This document shows positions 44,987 to 54,058 of a stretch of 64,000 nt of DNA, piece after piece; position 1 is the stretch's first letter, and each line of letters opens with the position of its first letter. This stretch comes from Propionibacterium sp. (GTDB lineage Bacteria > Actinomycetota > Actinomycetes > Propionibacteriales > Propionibacteriaceae). Location: the NCBI GenBank assembly GCA_012517405.1, contig JAAYVB010000013.1, forward strand, positions 57,773 to 121,772, given 5' to 3'. The notes under the pieces were generated by a model. That model made no database searches, was not told where the DNA came from, and saw only the letters and a list, made by a program, of their open reading frames with translations. Both the position numbers and the translations under genes were made by a program.

Positions 44987-45077
44987 AGGATCTATGTCGC
45001 ATTCGAGCGTGCCTCAATGCCACTTGGCGTCTCCCGGGTGTGCCTCGATCGCGAGTTGCCCGGTCCCATGCTCTTAC

Positions 45078-45623
45078 TCATCCGGTGTACTGATCAGTGG
45101 AGCTGAGTAGCTCGACGTTGCTCGGCCTGAAGAGTGGGTCTTGCGCTGCGACGGCCCACGGGAGTTTCGAATTGGGATCCCGAAGATGGGACCAGCGGAA
45201 CGTGCGTATGCCCTTCTCCTCAGGGAAGTCATCGTCGAAGGTCACCAGCCAGTCACATCGATTGAGCACAGCCGTTGCCAGGTGGATGGCGTCGGGTAGC
45301 TTCCGCGGTGCCTTGTTCAGCCTGTACTCGGTTGCCTTCTTTACGATCGGCGGCGTCACGTCCAGCAGGACCACCGCGCGCGACTCCAGCAAACGCCGGA
45401 TGCTGGCAAGCTTGTCGTCGTGTCTGCGTCGCTCCCCCTCATCATCGGCGTCCGAATGCTTGTACACCTCGCCCAGCACTAGGACGGACTCGACCAACAC
45501 CGCCTCGTTGCGGTCGATCATCCCCAACAGACCGTCGAGACGCTCGGCTCCGGGCTCGCCCTTGATGAGCGCGATGAGAGCTGATGCGTCCATCAGTATG
45601 CGGGGTTTGTCACTCTTCGCCAC
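45078..45623 (-). CDS. PIN-domain protein (VapC-like putative toxin)
   Basis: 181 residues of the PIN fold: ILMDASALIALI with first Asp (residue 12), Glu in VLVLGEVYKH, LPDAIHLATA with Asp, and VTFDDDF at the end. These acidic residues form the Mg2+ site of VapC RNases. GTG start with GAGAG upstream; it overlaps the end of the preceding 264-residue gene by 14 bp, the gene order expected when the first gene is the antitoxin. Longer than typical VapC by about 40 residues at the C-terminus. Confidence 0.85.
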   Translation of the reverse strand: MAKSDKPRILMDASALIALIKGEPGAERLDGLLGMIDRNEAVLVESVLVLGEVYKHSDADDEGERRRHDDKLASIRRLLESRAVVLLDVTPPIVKKATEYRLNKAPRKLPDAIHLATAVLNRCDWLVTFDDDFPEEKGIRTFRWSHLRDPNSKLPWAVAAQDPLFRPSNVELLSSTDQYTG

Positions 45624-46404
45624 GGACGCTCTCCAGGTACTCGGCGATCGGGAGCCCGTCGGTAATCTCGGGCATATAGCCGCGGAGGTCCCGCCAAGAG
45701 ATCGTCGGCTCATCAACGGCTCGGACGGTGTCCGCAGTGATGTAGTAAGTGTGGCCGTCCTCGTTCTGGCGGATCATGCCCTCCACCTCGACGAACTGCA
45801 GAAGCCCTTCGCGCATCGCCTCGGCCAAGGCAGTAGGGAACCCGACGTGAACGACGCGGCCGCCGCCTTGTGGCCTGATGGAAGCGCGATTGCCCCGCGT
45901 CACGTTGACACCAGTCATGCGCCCGCGTATGGAACCGTAGAACTCACGGACCCACGGCGCGATGGAATCGAGGCCCGTGCGCAGCTGCTGGTCCAGCCAC
46001 ACCACGTTGCCTTGGGCCTCCAACTTCGCGTGGTCACCCGCTCGCCGCACCATATCTTTGGCGTGCCCGACGGCACTAGGCGTCCAGTCGCTTGGCAGCC
46101 CCTCGCTGTCACGGATTTGGGCGAGGCCCATCACCGCAGATCGAACGGCCGCCACTCCCTCGTCTCGATGGTCGCCGGTGGCGACCAGCTCAGCTACTGC
46201 GGACGCTCGCCGCAGCTCATTGACGGTCCAGCCAACGTCGGCTGTCTCGGCGAGGTCGTCGAGCAGGTCGAGCAGGTGCGTTCCGACGGCGAAGAAGCGT
46301 GCCGCGTCGGCAGGCTGGCCGTCGTCGACGGTTAGCACGATATCATTCACGTCCAGCCCCTCCTCTCGCCACTGCAACTCCATCGTGCCACTCATCTGTG
46401 ACAT
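45610..46404 (-). CDS. Partner of the PIN protein, putative antitoxin
   Basis: 264 residues. No named family recognised. The N-terminal half is helical and acidic; the C-terminal part reads FVEVEGMIRQNEDGHTYYITADTVR, then IPEITDGLPIAEYLES-like residues near the end, resembling antitoxins with a C-terminal toxin-binding tail. It overlaps and precedes the PIN gene. I infer that it neutralises the PIN RNase, but it is much larger than a classical VapB. Start codon uncertain: ATGs lie at 46404, 46395 and 46383. Confidence 0.6.
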   Translation of the reverse strand: MSQMSGTMELQWREEGLDVNDIVLTVDDGQPADAARFFAVGTHLLDLLDDLAETADVGWTVNELRRASAVAELVATGDHRDEGVAAVRSAVMGLAQIRDSEGLPSDWTPSAVGHAKDMVRRAGDHAKLEAQGNVVWLDQQLRTGLDSIAPWVREFYGSIRGRMTGVNVTRGNRASIRPQGGGRVVHVGFPTALAEAMREGLLQFVEVEGMIRQNEDGHTYYITADTVRAVDEPTISWRDLRGYMPEITDGLPIAEYLESVRGEE

Positions 46405-46407
46405 TCG

Positions 46408-46527
46408 TCACGGGACAAATCGAACCGGGTCCGGTCGCCAGCAGGAGTTGGTGGTGATCTTGATCATCTGCTCGACAAGCAAGTCCTTTCCCCAGACCCG
46501 CTTGCCCGCAGCTACGTCCTCAGCCAT
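46408..46527 (-). CDS. 39-residue orphan reading frame
   Basis: ATG to TGA, with basic and hydrophobic residues (KRVWGKDLLVEQMIKI). The frame is open for 15 codons upstream of the ATG. It may be the 3' remnant of a gene or a very small protein between the methyltransferase and the PIN pair. No family recognised. Confidence 0.25.
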   Translation of the reverse strand: MAEDVAAGKRVWGKDLLVEQMIKITTNSCWRPDPVRFVP

Positions 46528-46604
46528 CTGGCAGACGGCCGAGGGCGTTGATCGGGACAGCTCCGTTTGTGCTTTCTACTATGAACGGGGACGTGTACCC
46601 CGGA

Positions 46605-47426
46605 TCAATCGGGCAGACGCTCGATGATCGCGGCGACCGTCGTGTAGTCGATCACGAGCGTCCCGCCGACCGCGTCTATCGCCTTTCCCAGCTCCCGGAG
46701 AAGCACGTCGAGCTTCTCCTTCGGAAGGCGGTTGATGCCGCCGGCGGTCGAGGTCTGCTCGAGCCAGGCGTCGCGTCTGACCGTCGACTGCCACTCGAAC
46801 GTCAAGCGCTCCACTGCCCCGAATGCGCCGGTCGCGCGCAGGCCATCGGCTGTCTGGTCGATGATCGAGCCGTAGGGATCGGCTTGCGGCGAGGCAGTCC
46901 AGGGGTTGAAGGGGAGTCCCGTATCGAGCGACTCGAAGACTTTCGCGAACTCGGCAGCGACTTCCGGCGACGGAGTGGCTGCGTTCCAGAAGATCGCGAG
47001 TCGACCGCCGGGGTGCAGCACGCTCGCGGCCTTCGCCGCGCCGGCGACCGGATCAACCCAATGCCAGGTCTGCCCGGCGATCACGCCGTCGAACGTCCGC
47101 CCTGCTGGATCCCAGTCCTCGAATCGGCCGGCCTCGACCTCGAAGCCCTTCTTGCGTGCGAGTGCGGCCATCTTCGGATCGGGTTCGACGCCGAGCAGCG
47201 CGAACCCGCGGTCTCGGAACGGCTCGGCCGAGATACCGGTGCCGATCCCGACATCCAGCACCGCATGGCCAGGCAGCCGCTCGGCGATGGCGTCGATGAG
47301 CGCGGCCGGGTACCGAGGTCGTGCGCGGTCGTACTTCTCCGCGATCGATCCGAACGCTTGGGCGATCTCGGGGTGACGGTGCGCGGCGTCATCCGCCGGA
47401 GGGGTCGGAGAGGCTGGAGTGACCAT
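46605..47426 (-). CDS. Class I SAM-dependent methyltransferase
   Basis: 273 residues: motif I AVLDVGIGTGISAEPF, motif II LLGVEPDPKM, post-motif FDGVIAGQTWHWVDP and PGGRLAIFWNAA. Methyltransf_11-like; the WHWVD block is common in actinobacterial small-molecule methyltransferases. Substrate unknown. Standalone, read in the same direction as the aldo/keto reductase upstream. Confidence 0.88.
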   Translation of the reverse strand: MVTPASPTPPADDAAHRHPEIAQAFGSIAEKYDRARPRYPAALIDAIAERLPGHAVLDVGIGTGISAEPFRDRGFALLGVEPDPKMAALARKKGFEVEAGRFEDWDPAGRTFDGVIAGQTWHWVDPVAGAAKAASVLHPGGRLAIFWNAATPSPEVAAEFAKVFESLDTGLPFNPWTASPQADPYGSIIDQTADGLRATGAFGAVERLTFEWQSTVRRDAWLEQTSTAGGINRLPKEKLDVLLRELGKAIDAVGGTLVIDYTTVAAIIERLPD

Positions 47427-47512
47427 GTGCCCACTCTAGGTGGGCGGTCTCACGGACTATTTGGTTGCCGAGCAGCGCGGGTCAGGAGCTTGGCTCGATA
47501 TCTAACCCGTCT

Positions 47513-48415
47513 TCAGGCTTCGGGGATGACACGGTCGAAGAACGTCGGCCGGGGCACGTCCGGATCGGGGCCGTTGCGCACGCCGCGGTCGAGAGCATCG
47601 ATACGGCTCAGCTCGTCGGCCGACAGCTCGAAGTCGAACACGTCGAAGTTCTCCGCGATCCGGCCCGGGTTAGTGGACTTCGGGATCGCGGAGCGGCCCT
47701 CCTGGAGGTGCCAGCGCAGCATGATCTGTGCCGGCGTCTTCCCGTGAGCGGCCCCGAGCTCGCGAAGCAGCGGGTCGTCCATCACGCTCACCCGGTCGTC
47801 CCCGAAGCCGGGGTAGAAGGTGATACCGCCGATCGGCGACCATGCTTGAGTGAGGATGTCGTGCTCCGCGTCTGCCTTCTGGACGTCCGGCTGAGTGAAG
47901 TAGGGGTGCAGCTCGATCTGGTTCACCGCCGGCACCACCGAGATGTCCGTCAGTAGCCGGTCCACATGACGTCGCATGAAGTTGCTGACCCCGATGGCGC
48001 GGACCTTGCCGTCGAACAGCAGTGCCTCCAGCGCCTTGTAGGCGGCAAGCGTCTTCTCGAAGCGGTCGGGTGCGGGCTGGTGCAGGATCAGCAGGTCCAG
48101 CTGCTCGACACCGAGCTTGCCGACGGCCTTGTCGAAGGCATGCAGGGTCTCGTCGTATCCGTAGTCGCTCACCCAGACCTTGGTCTCGATGAACACCTCG
48201 GAGCGGTCGATGCCCGACCGGCGGATGCCTTCGCCGACTTCGCGCTCATTGCCGTAGGCCGCAGCGGTGTCGATATGCCGGTAGCCGACCTTGAGCGCGG
48301 TCTCGACCGCGGCGGTGGTCTCGGCCGGCGGGCTCTGGAAGACGCCGAATCCGAGGGCGGGCAGGACGACACCGTTGTTCAGGGTCACGGTGGGAGTTGC
48401 GGTGGGCTGAGTCAT
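47513..48415 (-). CDS. Aldo/keto reductase
   Basis: 300 residues of the AKR TIM barrel: LGFGVFQSPP, the GYRHIDTAAAYGNEREVG block with catalytic Asp and Tyr, Lys in VFIETKVWVSD, LDLLILHQP with His, and a C-terminal NADPH-binding IPKSTNPGRIAENFDVFDF. It reduces aldehydes or ketones. AAAGGAG precedes the ATG. It is divergent from an MmyB-type regulator, a common actinobacterial pairing in which the regulator controls the reductase. Confidence 0.93.
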   Translation of the reverse strand: MTQPTATPTVTLNNGVVLPALGFGVFQSPPAETTAAVETALKVGYRHIDTAAAYGNEREVGEGIRRSGIDRSEVFIETKVWVSDYGYDETLHAFDKAVGKLGVEQLDLLILHQPAPDRFEKTLAAYKALEALLFDGKVRAIGVSNFMRRHVDRLLTDISVVPAVNQIELHPYFTQPDVQKADAEHDILTQAWSPIGGITFYPGFGDDRVSVMDDPLLRELGAAHGKTPAQIMLRWHLQEGRSAIPKSTNPGRIAENFDVFDFELSADELSRIDALDRGVRNGPDPDVPRPTFFDRVIPEA

Positions 48416-48531
48416 GGTTACTCCTTTTAGGCCGGATCCAGGACGCGGACGTCACCGGCACCGAATATGTAGGTCGCTTTCATGCCATTTACTCTTGCCC
48501 GCGTGCCGCGCCGGCGGGAGTGACGGTCGTT

Positions 48532-48564
48532 CCGGGTAACGCCAGTGCCTCCCTCGGTTACCGG
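48532..48564. promoter_or_regulatory. Inverted repeat between reductase and regulator
   Basis: CCGGGTAAC and GTTACCGG flank a 16-bp spacer, 22 bp upstream of the regulator ATG. A likely operator for the divergent regulator; the arms are imperfect by one base. Confidence 0.4.
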
Positions 48565-48585
48565 ACGAGACGTAGGTTCGAGGAC

Positions 48586-49464
48586 ATGAATCACGTCGAC
48601 GACGTGCGCGAATTCCTCTCCAGTCGCCGCGCCCGCCTCACCCCGGAACAGGCCGGCCTGCCTGCTTATGGTGGCCACCGACGGGTGAAAGGGCTGCGGC
48701 GCGAGGAGGTCGCGCTACTGGCGGGGGTCAGCGTCGACTATTACGTGCGCCTCGAGCGCGGGAATCTGTCCGGGGCCTCCGATTCCGTCCTCGAATCCCT
48801 CGCCCGCGCGCTCCAGCTCGATGACATCGAGCGCGAGTACCTCTATGACCTCGCTCACCAGTCACCCACGCCGGGACCCCGGACCAGGGCGGCGTCGCCA
48901 AAGCCACGTCCAGTGATCCAGCAGGTTCTCGACGCGATCACCGATGCCCCGGCCTGGGTGCGCAACAACCGACACGACTTCCTTGCCACCAATCGGATGG
49001 CCCGCGCGCTGCACGCCCCGATGCTCGAACGCCAGCCGCACCCGGCCAACAGTGCCCGCTTCATCTACCTCGACCCCGCGGCCCGCGACTTCTTCCGCGA
49101 GTGGGAGCATGTCGCGGAGGACGTCGCCGGGTTCCTCCGGCAAGAGGCCGCGCACACACCGCATGACAAGGCCCTTCAGGAACTGATCGGCGAGCTCTCG
49201 ACACAAAGCCCAGAGTTCCGGCAGAACTGGGCCGCACACAACGTGCGTACCCATCGAGCCGGGACAAAGAAGCTCCACCACCCACTCGTCGGTGACCTCG
49301 ACCTCAACTTCGAGTCCGCCGAGCTCGGCTCCCAACCCGGTCTCATCCTCGTGGTGTACACGGCCGCCCCGGGCAGTTCGAGCGCTGACGCCTTGGCACT
49401 GCTCGGCAGCCTCGCTGCCGGCGAGCACGTCCGCGAGGCCTCGGTCGAGCCGCCTCTCGGCTAG
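48586..49464 (+). CDS. XRE-family regulator with MmyB-like ligand-binding domain
   Basis: 292 residues: an N-terminal HTH (RVKGLRREEVALLAGVSVDYYVRLERG) and a C-terminal MmyB PAS-like domain (VLDAITDAPAWVRNNRHDFLATNRMARAL, FIYLDPAARDFFREWE, HHPLVGDLDLNFES). Such regulators control adjacent oxidoreductases, probably in response to a fatty acid or other small ligand. The internal ATG gives the conserved start; the upstream 63 codons are not homologous. Confidence 0.9.
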   Translation: MNHVDDVREFLSSRRARLTPEQAGLPAYGGHRRVKGLRREEVALLAGVSVDYYVRLERGNLSGASDSVLESLARALQLDDIEREYLYDLAHQSPTPGPRTRAASPKPRPVIQQVLDAITDAPAWVRNNRHDFLATNRMARALHAPMLERQPHPANSARFIYLDPAARDFFREWEHVAEDVAGFLRQEAAHTPHDKALQELIGELSTQSPEFRQNWAAHNVRTHRAGTKKLHHPLVGDLDLNFESAELGSQPGLILVVYTAAPGSSSADALALLGSLAAGEHVREASVEPPLG

Positions 49465-50485
49465 CCGGTCGGGCGAGAAGGGACGACGTAGGGGATCGGA
49501 CGCCCTCGTCATGCTCGCTTCCTCGCGCGCCATGGTGGCGATTTGTCACGTAATGTAACGCATCGACATCGTCAGCGACGTCTCATATTGTTATCCACAA
49601 CACGATTGCACAGTGGCAAGTGTTTGTGGTCGTCGTCAATTTGCTGTCCGGTCCTGTTTTTCAATCGAATTGGTTTAGCTCTTAATTGTCGGCTTTTAAA
49701 TCATAATTGGGGGTGTTTCATGAAAGCCTACGCAATGACGCGGATCGGCCATACTGGCTGGGTTGACAAGCCCCGGCCCACATGTGGCCCGTTGGACGCC
49801 ATCTGTCGTCCGATTGCCCTCGCCCCATGCACCTCGGATGTGCACACCGTCTGGTCGGGGTCGATCGGCGAGCGTTTCGATCTGGTTCTCGGGCATGAGG
49901 CGGTAGGCGAGGTGGTCGAGGTGGGCGCGCTCGTCCGCGACTTCAAGCCGGGTGACCGGGTGCTGGTGCCTGCCGTCACACCTGACTGGAGCTCACGGGA
50001 GGCGCAGGCGGGATTCGCGATGCACTCCGGCGGTCTGCTGGGCGGATGGAAGTTCTCGAACTCCAAGGATGGGGTCTTCGCGGAGCTCTTCCACGTCAAC
50101 GACGCGGACGGAAACCTCGCCCTGTTGCCCGCCGGAATGGACCTCGCCGCCGCCTGCATGCTGTCGGACATGGTGTCGACCGGGCTCTACGGCGTGGAGC
50201 TGGCCGGGGTGGAGTTTGGCGATACCGTGGCCGTCGTGGGAATCGGTCCGGTCGGGCTGATGAGCGTGGCGGGCGCCGCGATTCACGGGGCGTCCGAGAT
50301 CTACGCGGTGGGTTCGCGCCCGAACTGCGTTGCGCTGGCCAGGGAATACGGTGCGACGCAGATCATCGATTATCATGTGGGCGACATTGCCGACCAAATT
50401 CTTGCACTGAGCGGCGGAGTTGATCGAGTGATTGTTGCCGGCGGTGACGCTAAGACCTTCGTGCAGGCCGTGCAAATGGTTAAGC

Positions 50486-51965
50486 GGCTCTTCTGACTTG
50501 AGCGTGGGGTCAGATGCGTAGGCCGCCGCCGATGAGGAGCATTCTGAGGCGGTAGTTGTCTGGGTCGCGGAACCCTCTGGCGACGCGGCGGGCGAGTTCG
50601 ATCAACCCGTTAATGGATTCGGTACCGCCATTGTTGGCGCCGCCGGTGGTGAAGTAGCCCAGGAATGCGTCGCGCCACTGGTTCAGCGTCCGGCCGAGGC
50701 GGGCGATCTCCGGGATCGGACACGACGGGAAGGTGGCGAGGATCTTCTCGGCGATCCTGCGGCCGTCGGTGTGGCTCGACTGGTGGTAGACCGAGCGGAG
50801 CTGTTGGGCGCAGTGCCAGGCGACCTCGACTTCGACGTGGCGGTCGTCGGCGGTGAACGCGGTCTCGAGGCGGGTCTTCTGCCGGTCGGTGAGGTGTTCC
50901 TGCCCGGCGCGCAGCAGGTTGCGGATCCGGTACAGCGGATCGTCTTTGCGGCCGCGGTGGCCGTGGATGTCCTGCTGGACCCGGCGACGGACCTCATCGA
51001 CCGCGGACGTCCCGAGCGTGACTATATGGAACGCGTCGAGCACCGCGACAGCGTCGGCCAACTGGTCATCGATGGCGTTCTTGTAGCCGTGGAACGGGTC
51101 CAGGGTGGCGATCTCGACGCCCTTGCGGAACGCGTCGCCGCGGTCACGAAGCCAGGTCTTGTAGGCCTGCCCGGAGCGGCCCGGGACCAGATCGAGGAGT
51201 CGGGCCCGGACGCGTCCGTCCTTATCGCGGGTGAGATCGACCATGCCGGTGAACTCCTTCGGGCCGCGTCCGCCCTGGTCGACGGGGCGGGTGGAGACGT
51301 GATGCCAGATGTGCTCGTCGACGCCAAGCGAGGTGACGCCGGCGAAGCGGGTCTCGTCGTCGGCGGCAGCTTCGAGGACCGGTCGTACCGCCCGCCACAG
51401 GGTTTTCCAGGTGCAGCCGAGTTGGCGGGCCAGTCCCTGGACCGAGGCGTTCTCCCGCCGCATCTGCCCGATCGCCCACAATGTCGCGCGGCTGGTGAGC
51501 AACGCCCTCGGCCGTGCGACTTGCGGGTCTTGTTCCATGAACGAGGTCACTGGACACGCGGGATCGGGACACAGCCAGCGTCGTTTCCGCCACCACAACC
51601 GCACCGGCGCGGTGAAGCACGGCGCGTCGATCAGCTTGACCCACTGCCGGCCATGCGCATGCGCGACGACCCCACACCTCGGGCAGCCCATCACCTCCGG
51701 CGGCCGAGACTCGACCTCAACCCGCAGCCCAGCGTCGCCGCGACAGACACCGGTCACGTGGAGCCCCGACAGCCCGACCAGAAGGTCGCAGCGCTGGCAG
51801 TAGCCACCGGTAGCACGGCAGCAGGAAGTAGAATCGGGCATCGTCGAGGTCCTTGAAGATCAGGTGGTGTGGTAACCCCGATTCTTGAGGGCCTCGACCC
51901 CCATCACCCCGCCGACACGCCCACCCGCCGATCCACGCTCACCCCACGCTCAGGTCCGAAGAGCC
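50486..51965. mobile_element. ISL3-family insertion sequence, complete
   Basis: 1480 bp with ~28-bp terminal inverted repeats that begin GGCTCTTC and match at 25 of 28 positions, flanked by the 8-bp direct repeat GGTTAAGC (50478-50485 and 51966-51973). An 8-bp duplication and GGCTCTTC ends are hallmarks of ISL3. It holds one transposase gene, antisense to the disrupted dehydrogenase. Confidence 0.97.
50510..51841 (-). CDS. ISL3-family transposase
   Basis: 443 residues: an N-terminal zinc-ribbon (MGCPRCG and later CPDPAC), an HTH region (ASVQGLARQLGCTWKTLWRAV) and the DDE_Tnp_ISL3 domain (SLGVDEHIW, DPFHGYKNAI, and GGTESINGLIELARRVARGF near the end). Intact frame. Confidence 0.96.
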   Translation of the reverse strand: MPDSTSCCRATGGYCQRCDLLVGLSGLHVTGVCRGDAGLRVEVESRPPEVMGCPRCGVVAHAHGRQWVKLIDAPCFTAPVRLWWRKRRWLCPDPACPVTSFMEQDPQVARPRALLTSRATLWAIGQMRRENASVQGLARQLGCTWKTLWRAVRPVLEAAADDETRFAGVTSLGVDEHIWHHVSTRPVDQGGRGPKEFTGMVDLTRDKDGRVRARLLDLVPGRSGQAYKTWLRDRGDAFRKGVEIATLDPFHGYKNAIDDQLADAVAVLDAFHIVTLGTSAVDEVRRRVQQDIHGHRGRKDDPLYRIRNLLRAGQEHLTDRQKTRLETAFTADDRHVEVEVAWHCAQQLRSVYHQSSHTDGRRIAEKILATFPSCPIPEIARLGRTLNQWRDAFLGYFTTGGANNGGTESINGLIELARRVARGFRDPDNYRLRMLLIGGGLRI

Positions 51966-52280
51966 GGTTAAGCCCGGCGGATGCATCGGCAATGTCAATT
52001 ACCTGGACGAGGGCGATCACGTGATATTTCCGCGCCTCGAATGGGGTTGTGGCATGGGCAATAAATCGGTGCACGGTGGGCTGATGCCAGGCGGCCGGCT
52101 CCGCATGGAGAAGCTCGCCTCACTGGTGATCACGGGCAGGCTCGATCCCGCGAGGCTGGTGACTCATCGGTTCACCGGCATCGAGGGCGTCGAGCAGGCG
52201 GTGATGCTGATGAAGGACAAGCCTTCCGATCTGATCAAGCCACTGGTGCTGCTGGACGACGCCGCGCCGGCGACGGTCGA

Positions 52281-52300
52281 GGTCTAGGTCTAGGTCTAGG
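52281..52300. repeat. Hexanucleotide repeat GGTCTA x3 across two gene ends
   Basis: Three tandem GGTCTA units followed by GG. They contain the stop codon of the dehydrogenase remnant on the plus strand and reach the stop codon of the convergent hydrolase on the minus strand. Confidence 0.75.
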
Positions 52301-53342
52301 TTCGTGCTGCCAGCCGCTGCATGAGGTCGACGAACGCGGCCGGTTTCTCGACGTGGAATCCGTGTCCGGTGGCCACGCGTTCGAGATGGCAGTCGCGCAT
52401 GAGAGCACTGGCCCGAGCGGCATCCTCGTCGGTCATGGCCCCTTCGAGGATGCCGGCTTCGGTGATTCGCCAGTTTGCATGCACGAGGATCGCGGGCTGG
52501 TGGACACGGCTCAGCGTTGCGGCCTGGTCGAAACCCTGCTGCCAGCTGAAGGTGTAGAAGGCGTCGGCGAACGCGGGATCGAACTGGTTCAGGTGGGCGA
52601 ATACTTCGTTCGTTTTCGGTGGCGCGAACCAGAGATTCAGCGCGCGATCCGGATGGGAGCGGCGGTAGTTCTTCGCGTAGGAGACGATTCGGTCGCGGCT
52701 GCGGCCGAAGTACCCGATCCAGGCGTTGTGCTCCAGATACCAGCTCGTGAAGTCGTGCTCGATGTCCTGGTGGACGAACTCGTGTGCCGGCGTCGCGAGG
52801 TCGACATAGTTGAACGTGCGGGGCGCGCGGTCGGGGTCGGTGGAGAAGAACGGCGGATCCTCGAACAGCACGGTCTGCACCAACTCGGGGAATTCGGCGG
52901 CGAGTTGTGCCGCGATGAGCCCGCCGGAGGAGTGCCCGGAGACGATCGCAGGCTGCCCGATGACCTGCCGGGCGAATTCGGCGACCTCCGCGGTGAGCGT
53001 GTGCACGTCGTATCCGGTGGGCGTGCGAGACGACGCACCGTGGCCGGGCAGGTCGATCGCGAACACATGAAAGCCCCGCGCGAGGCCGGGCAGGACGCGG
53101 TTGTAGGTCTGCCACGCCGACGTCTGCGCATGCAACAGCAGGACGGGCGGCCCGTTGTCAGGTCCCTCCGCATAGGCCAGGTTGATGCCGCTGGACAGGG
53201 TGTGCGATCGCTGCACGTATCCGGCGGCGTGCACCCGCGCGGCGTCGCGTCGCGCGTAGCTCGTGTTGTTCCACGCGTACCAGCCAAACGCTCCACCGGC
53301 GGCAAGGGTGACAGCCGCCGCAGTCGAGATTGCAACCCGCAT
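52296..53342 (-). CDS. Alpha/beta-fold hydrolase with N-terminal membrane anchor or signal
   Basis: 348 residues. A hydrophobic stretch at residues 4-22 (signal peptide or anchor) is followed by an alpha/beta hydrolase domain: PPVLLLHAQTSAW, FAIDLPGHGASS, nucleophile Ser in SGHSSGGLIAA, a late Asp region and His in ATGHGFHVEKP. Probably an extracytoplasmic esterase or lipase-like enzyme. The ATG at 53342 follows GGAAGG and puts the hydrophobic segment at the N-terminus; an upstream ATG adds 12 polar residues. Confidence 0.85.
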   Translation of the reverse strand: MRVAISTAAAVTLAAGGAFGWYAWNNTSYARRDAARVHAAGYVQRSHTLSSGINLAYAEGPDNGPPVLLLHAQTSAWQTYNRVLPGLARGFHVFAIDLPGHGASSRTPTGYDVHTLTAEVAEFARQVIGQPAIVSGHSSGGLIAAQLAAEFPELVQTVLFEDPPFFSTDPDRAPRTFNYVDLATPAHEFVHQDIEHDFTSWYLEHNAWIGYFGRSRDRIVSYAKNYRRSHPDRALNLWFAPPKTNEVFAHLNQFDPAFADAFYTFSWQQGFDQAATLSRVHQPAILVHANWRITEAGILEGAMTDEDAARASALMRDCHLERVATGHGFHVEKPAAFVDLMQRLAART

Positions 53343-53502
53343 CTGATCCGCCTTCCGTCGACAGCCCGACCGGGCCATACCTCAGTGATACAGCTTCTTC
53401 AGGGTCATAGTTACTTCAGTGCCACCACAGCCGCCGAGAATGCGAGATGAGGACTGGCGGACGCAATGGGAAATGACGGACGCGGGGCCGCCGAGCCCGA
53501 CC

Positions 53503-53991
53503 CTATTGCAGGGGCTTCTCCATCCTGAAATTCGTGAGGGGTACTCCATTCCTGACTGGATGCTGAACCCCCACCACCCGAAAACCGCACCTTTCGAACA
53601 ACGGCCGAGCCGTAATGCTCACATCAGCGGAGAGAGCCGGAGTGCGGGCTTCGCGGGCCTGCTGCTCAGCTTCGGCTAGAAGCCGTCGCGCGATTCCTAT
53701 CCCCTGATGGTCAGGGGAGACGAACATCATGGCTATGTATCCATCTGGGGCAACATCCGAGAACCCCGCTACTTCGCCGTCGACTGTCGCGACGAAGCTG
53801 TTCCTGCTGCTCATGGCCAGATGCCAGCTCGCTGGGTCCGTCTGCCCCGACGTGGCCCAGGCCTGGATCTGCTCCGGCGTGTAGTCAGCCCGAGCGGTCT
53901 GCGTTATGGCGGCGACAAAGATGGCCAGCGTGGCAGCGGCGTCGAGTTCTTCGTAACGGCGGATCTGAATGGGCGGCGGGGCAGGGGACAT
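53503..53991 (-). CDS. GNAT-family N-acetyltransferase
   Basis: 162 residues with GNAT motif A (YIAMMFVSPDHQGIGIARRLLAEAEQ, the QGIGIA acetyl-CoA loop) and a C-terminal ARPLFERCGFRVVGVQ. Related to YafP-type acetyltransferases. Substrate unknown. Internal ATG chosen; the upstream frame runs into the divergent methyltransferase promoter. Confidence 0.88.
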   Translation of the reverse strand: MSPAPPPIQIRRYEELDAAATLAIFVAAITQTARADYTPEQIQAWATSGQTDPASWHLAMSSRNSFVATVDGEVAGFSDVAPDGYIAMMFVSPDHQGIGIARRLLAEAEQQAREARTPALSADVSITARPLFERCGFRVVGVQHPVRNGVPLTNFRMEKPLQ

Positions 53992-54005
53992 GCGTCCAAT
54001 TGTTG

Positions 54006-54033
54006 TTGACACCGCAAGACTGTTGCGTAGTTG
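54006..54033 (+). promoter_or_regulatory. Promoter of the methyltransferase gene
   Basis: TTGACA (54006-54011) and TAGTTG (54028-54033) with 16-bp spacing, 25 bp upstream of the ATG and between divergent genes. Confidence 0.5.
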
Positions 54034-54058
54034 CGGTCGCGCCGCACAGGATGGACGC

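Larger units (their letters stand above)
49720..52287 (+). pseudogene. Zinc-dependent alcohol dehydrogenase interrupted by ISL3
   Basis: The 5' part (49720-50485) and 3' part (51974-52287) encode one medium-chain ADH of about 355 residues, like the clostridial secondary alcohol dehydrogenases. Cys38 in ALAPCTSDVH, the GHEAVGEVVEVG block and the Rossmann VVGIGPVGLMSVAGA are intact, and the 3' part supplies the IGNVNYLDEGD and LITGRLDP-like end. Removing the IS plus one GGTTAAGC copy restores Met-Val-Lys-Pro-Gly-Gly in frame. As it stands the product stops two codons into the IS and lacks the C-terminal substrate domain. The 255 bp upstream are AT-rich and hold the promoter. Confidence 0.92.

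Noticed and set aside
49591..49599. TTATCCACA, a perfect DnaA-box sequence in an AT-rich spacer
   Set aside because: A single copy, with no cluster, no dnaA/dnaN nearby and no GC-skew evidence. Not an origin; it may be chance or part of the dehydrogenase promoter.
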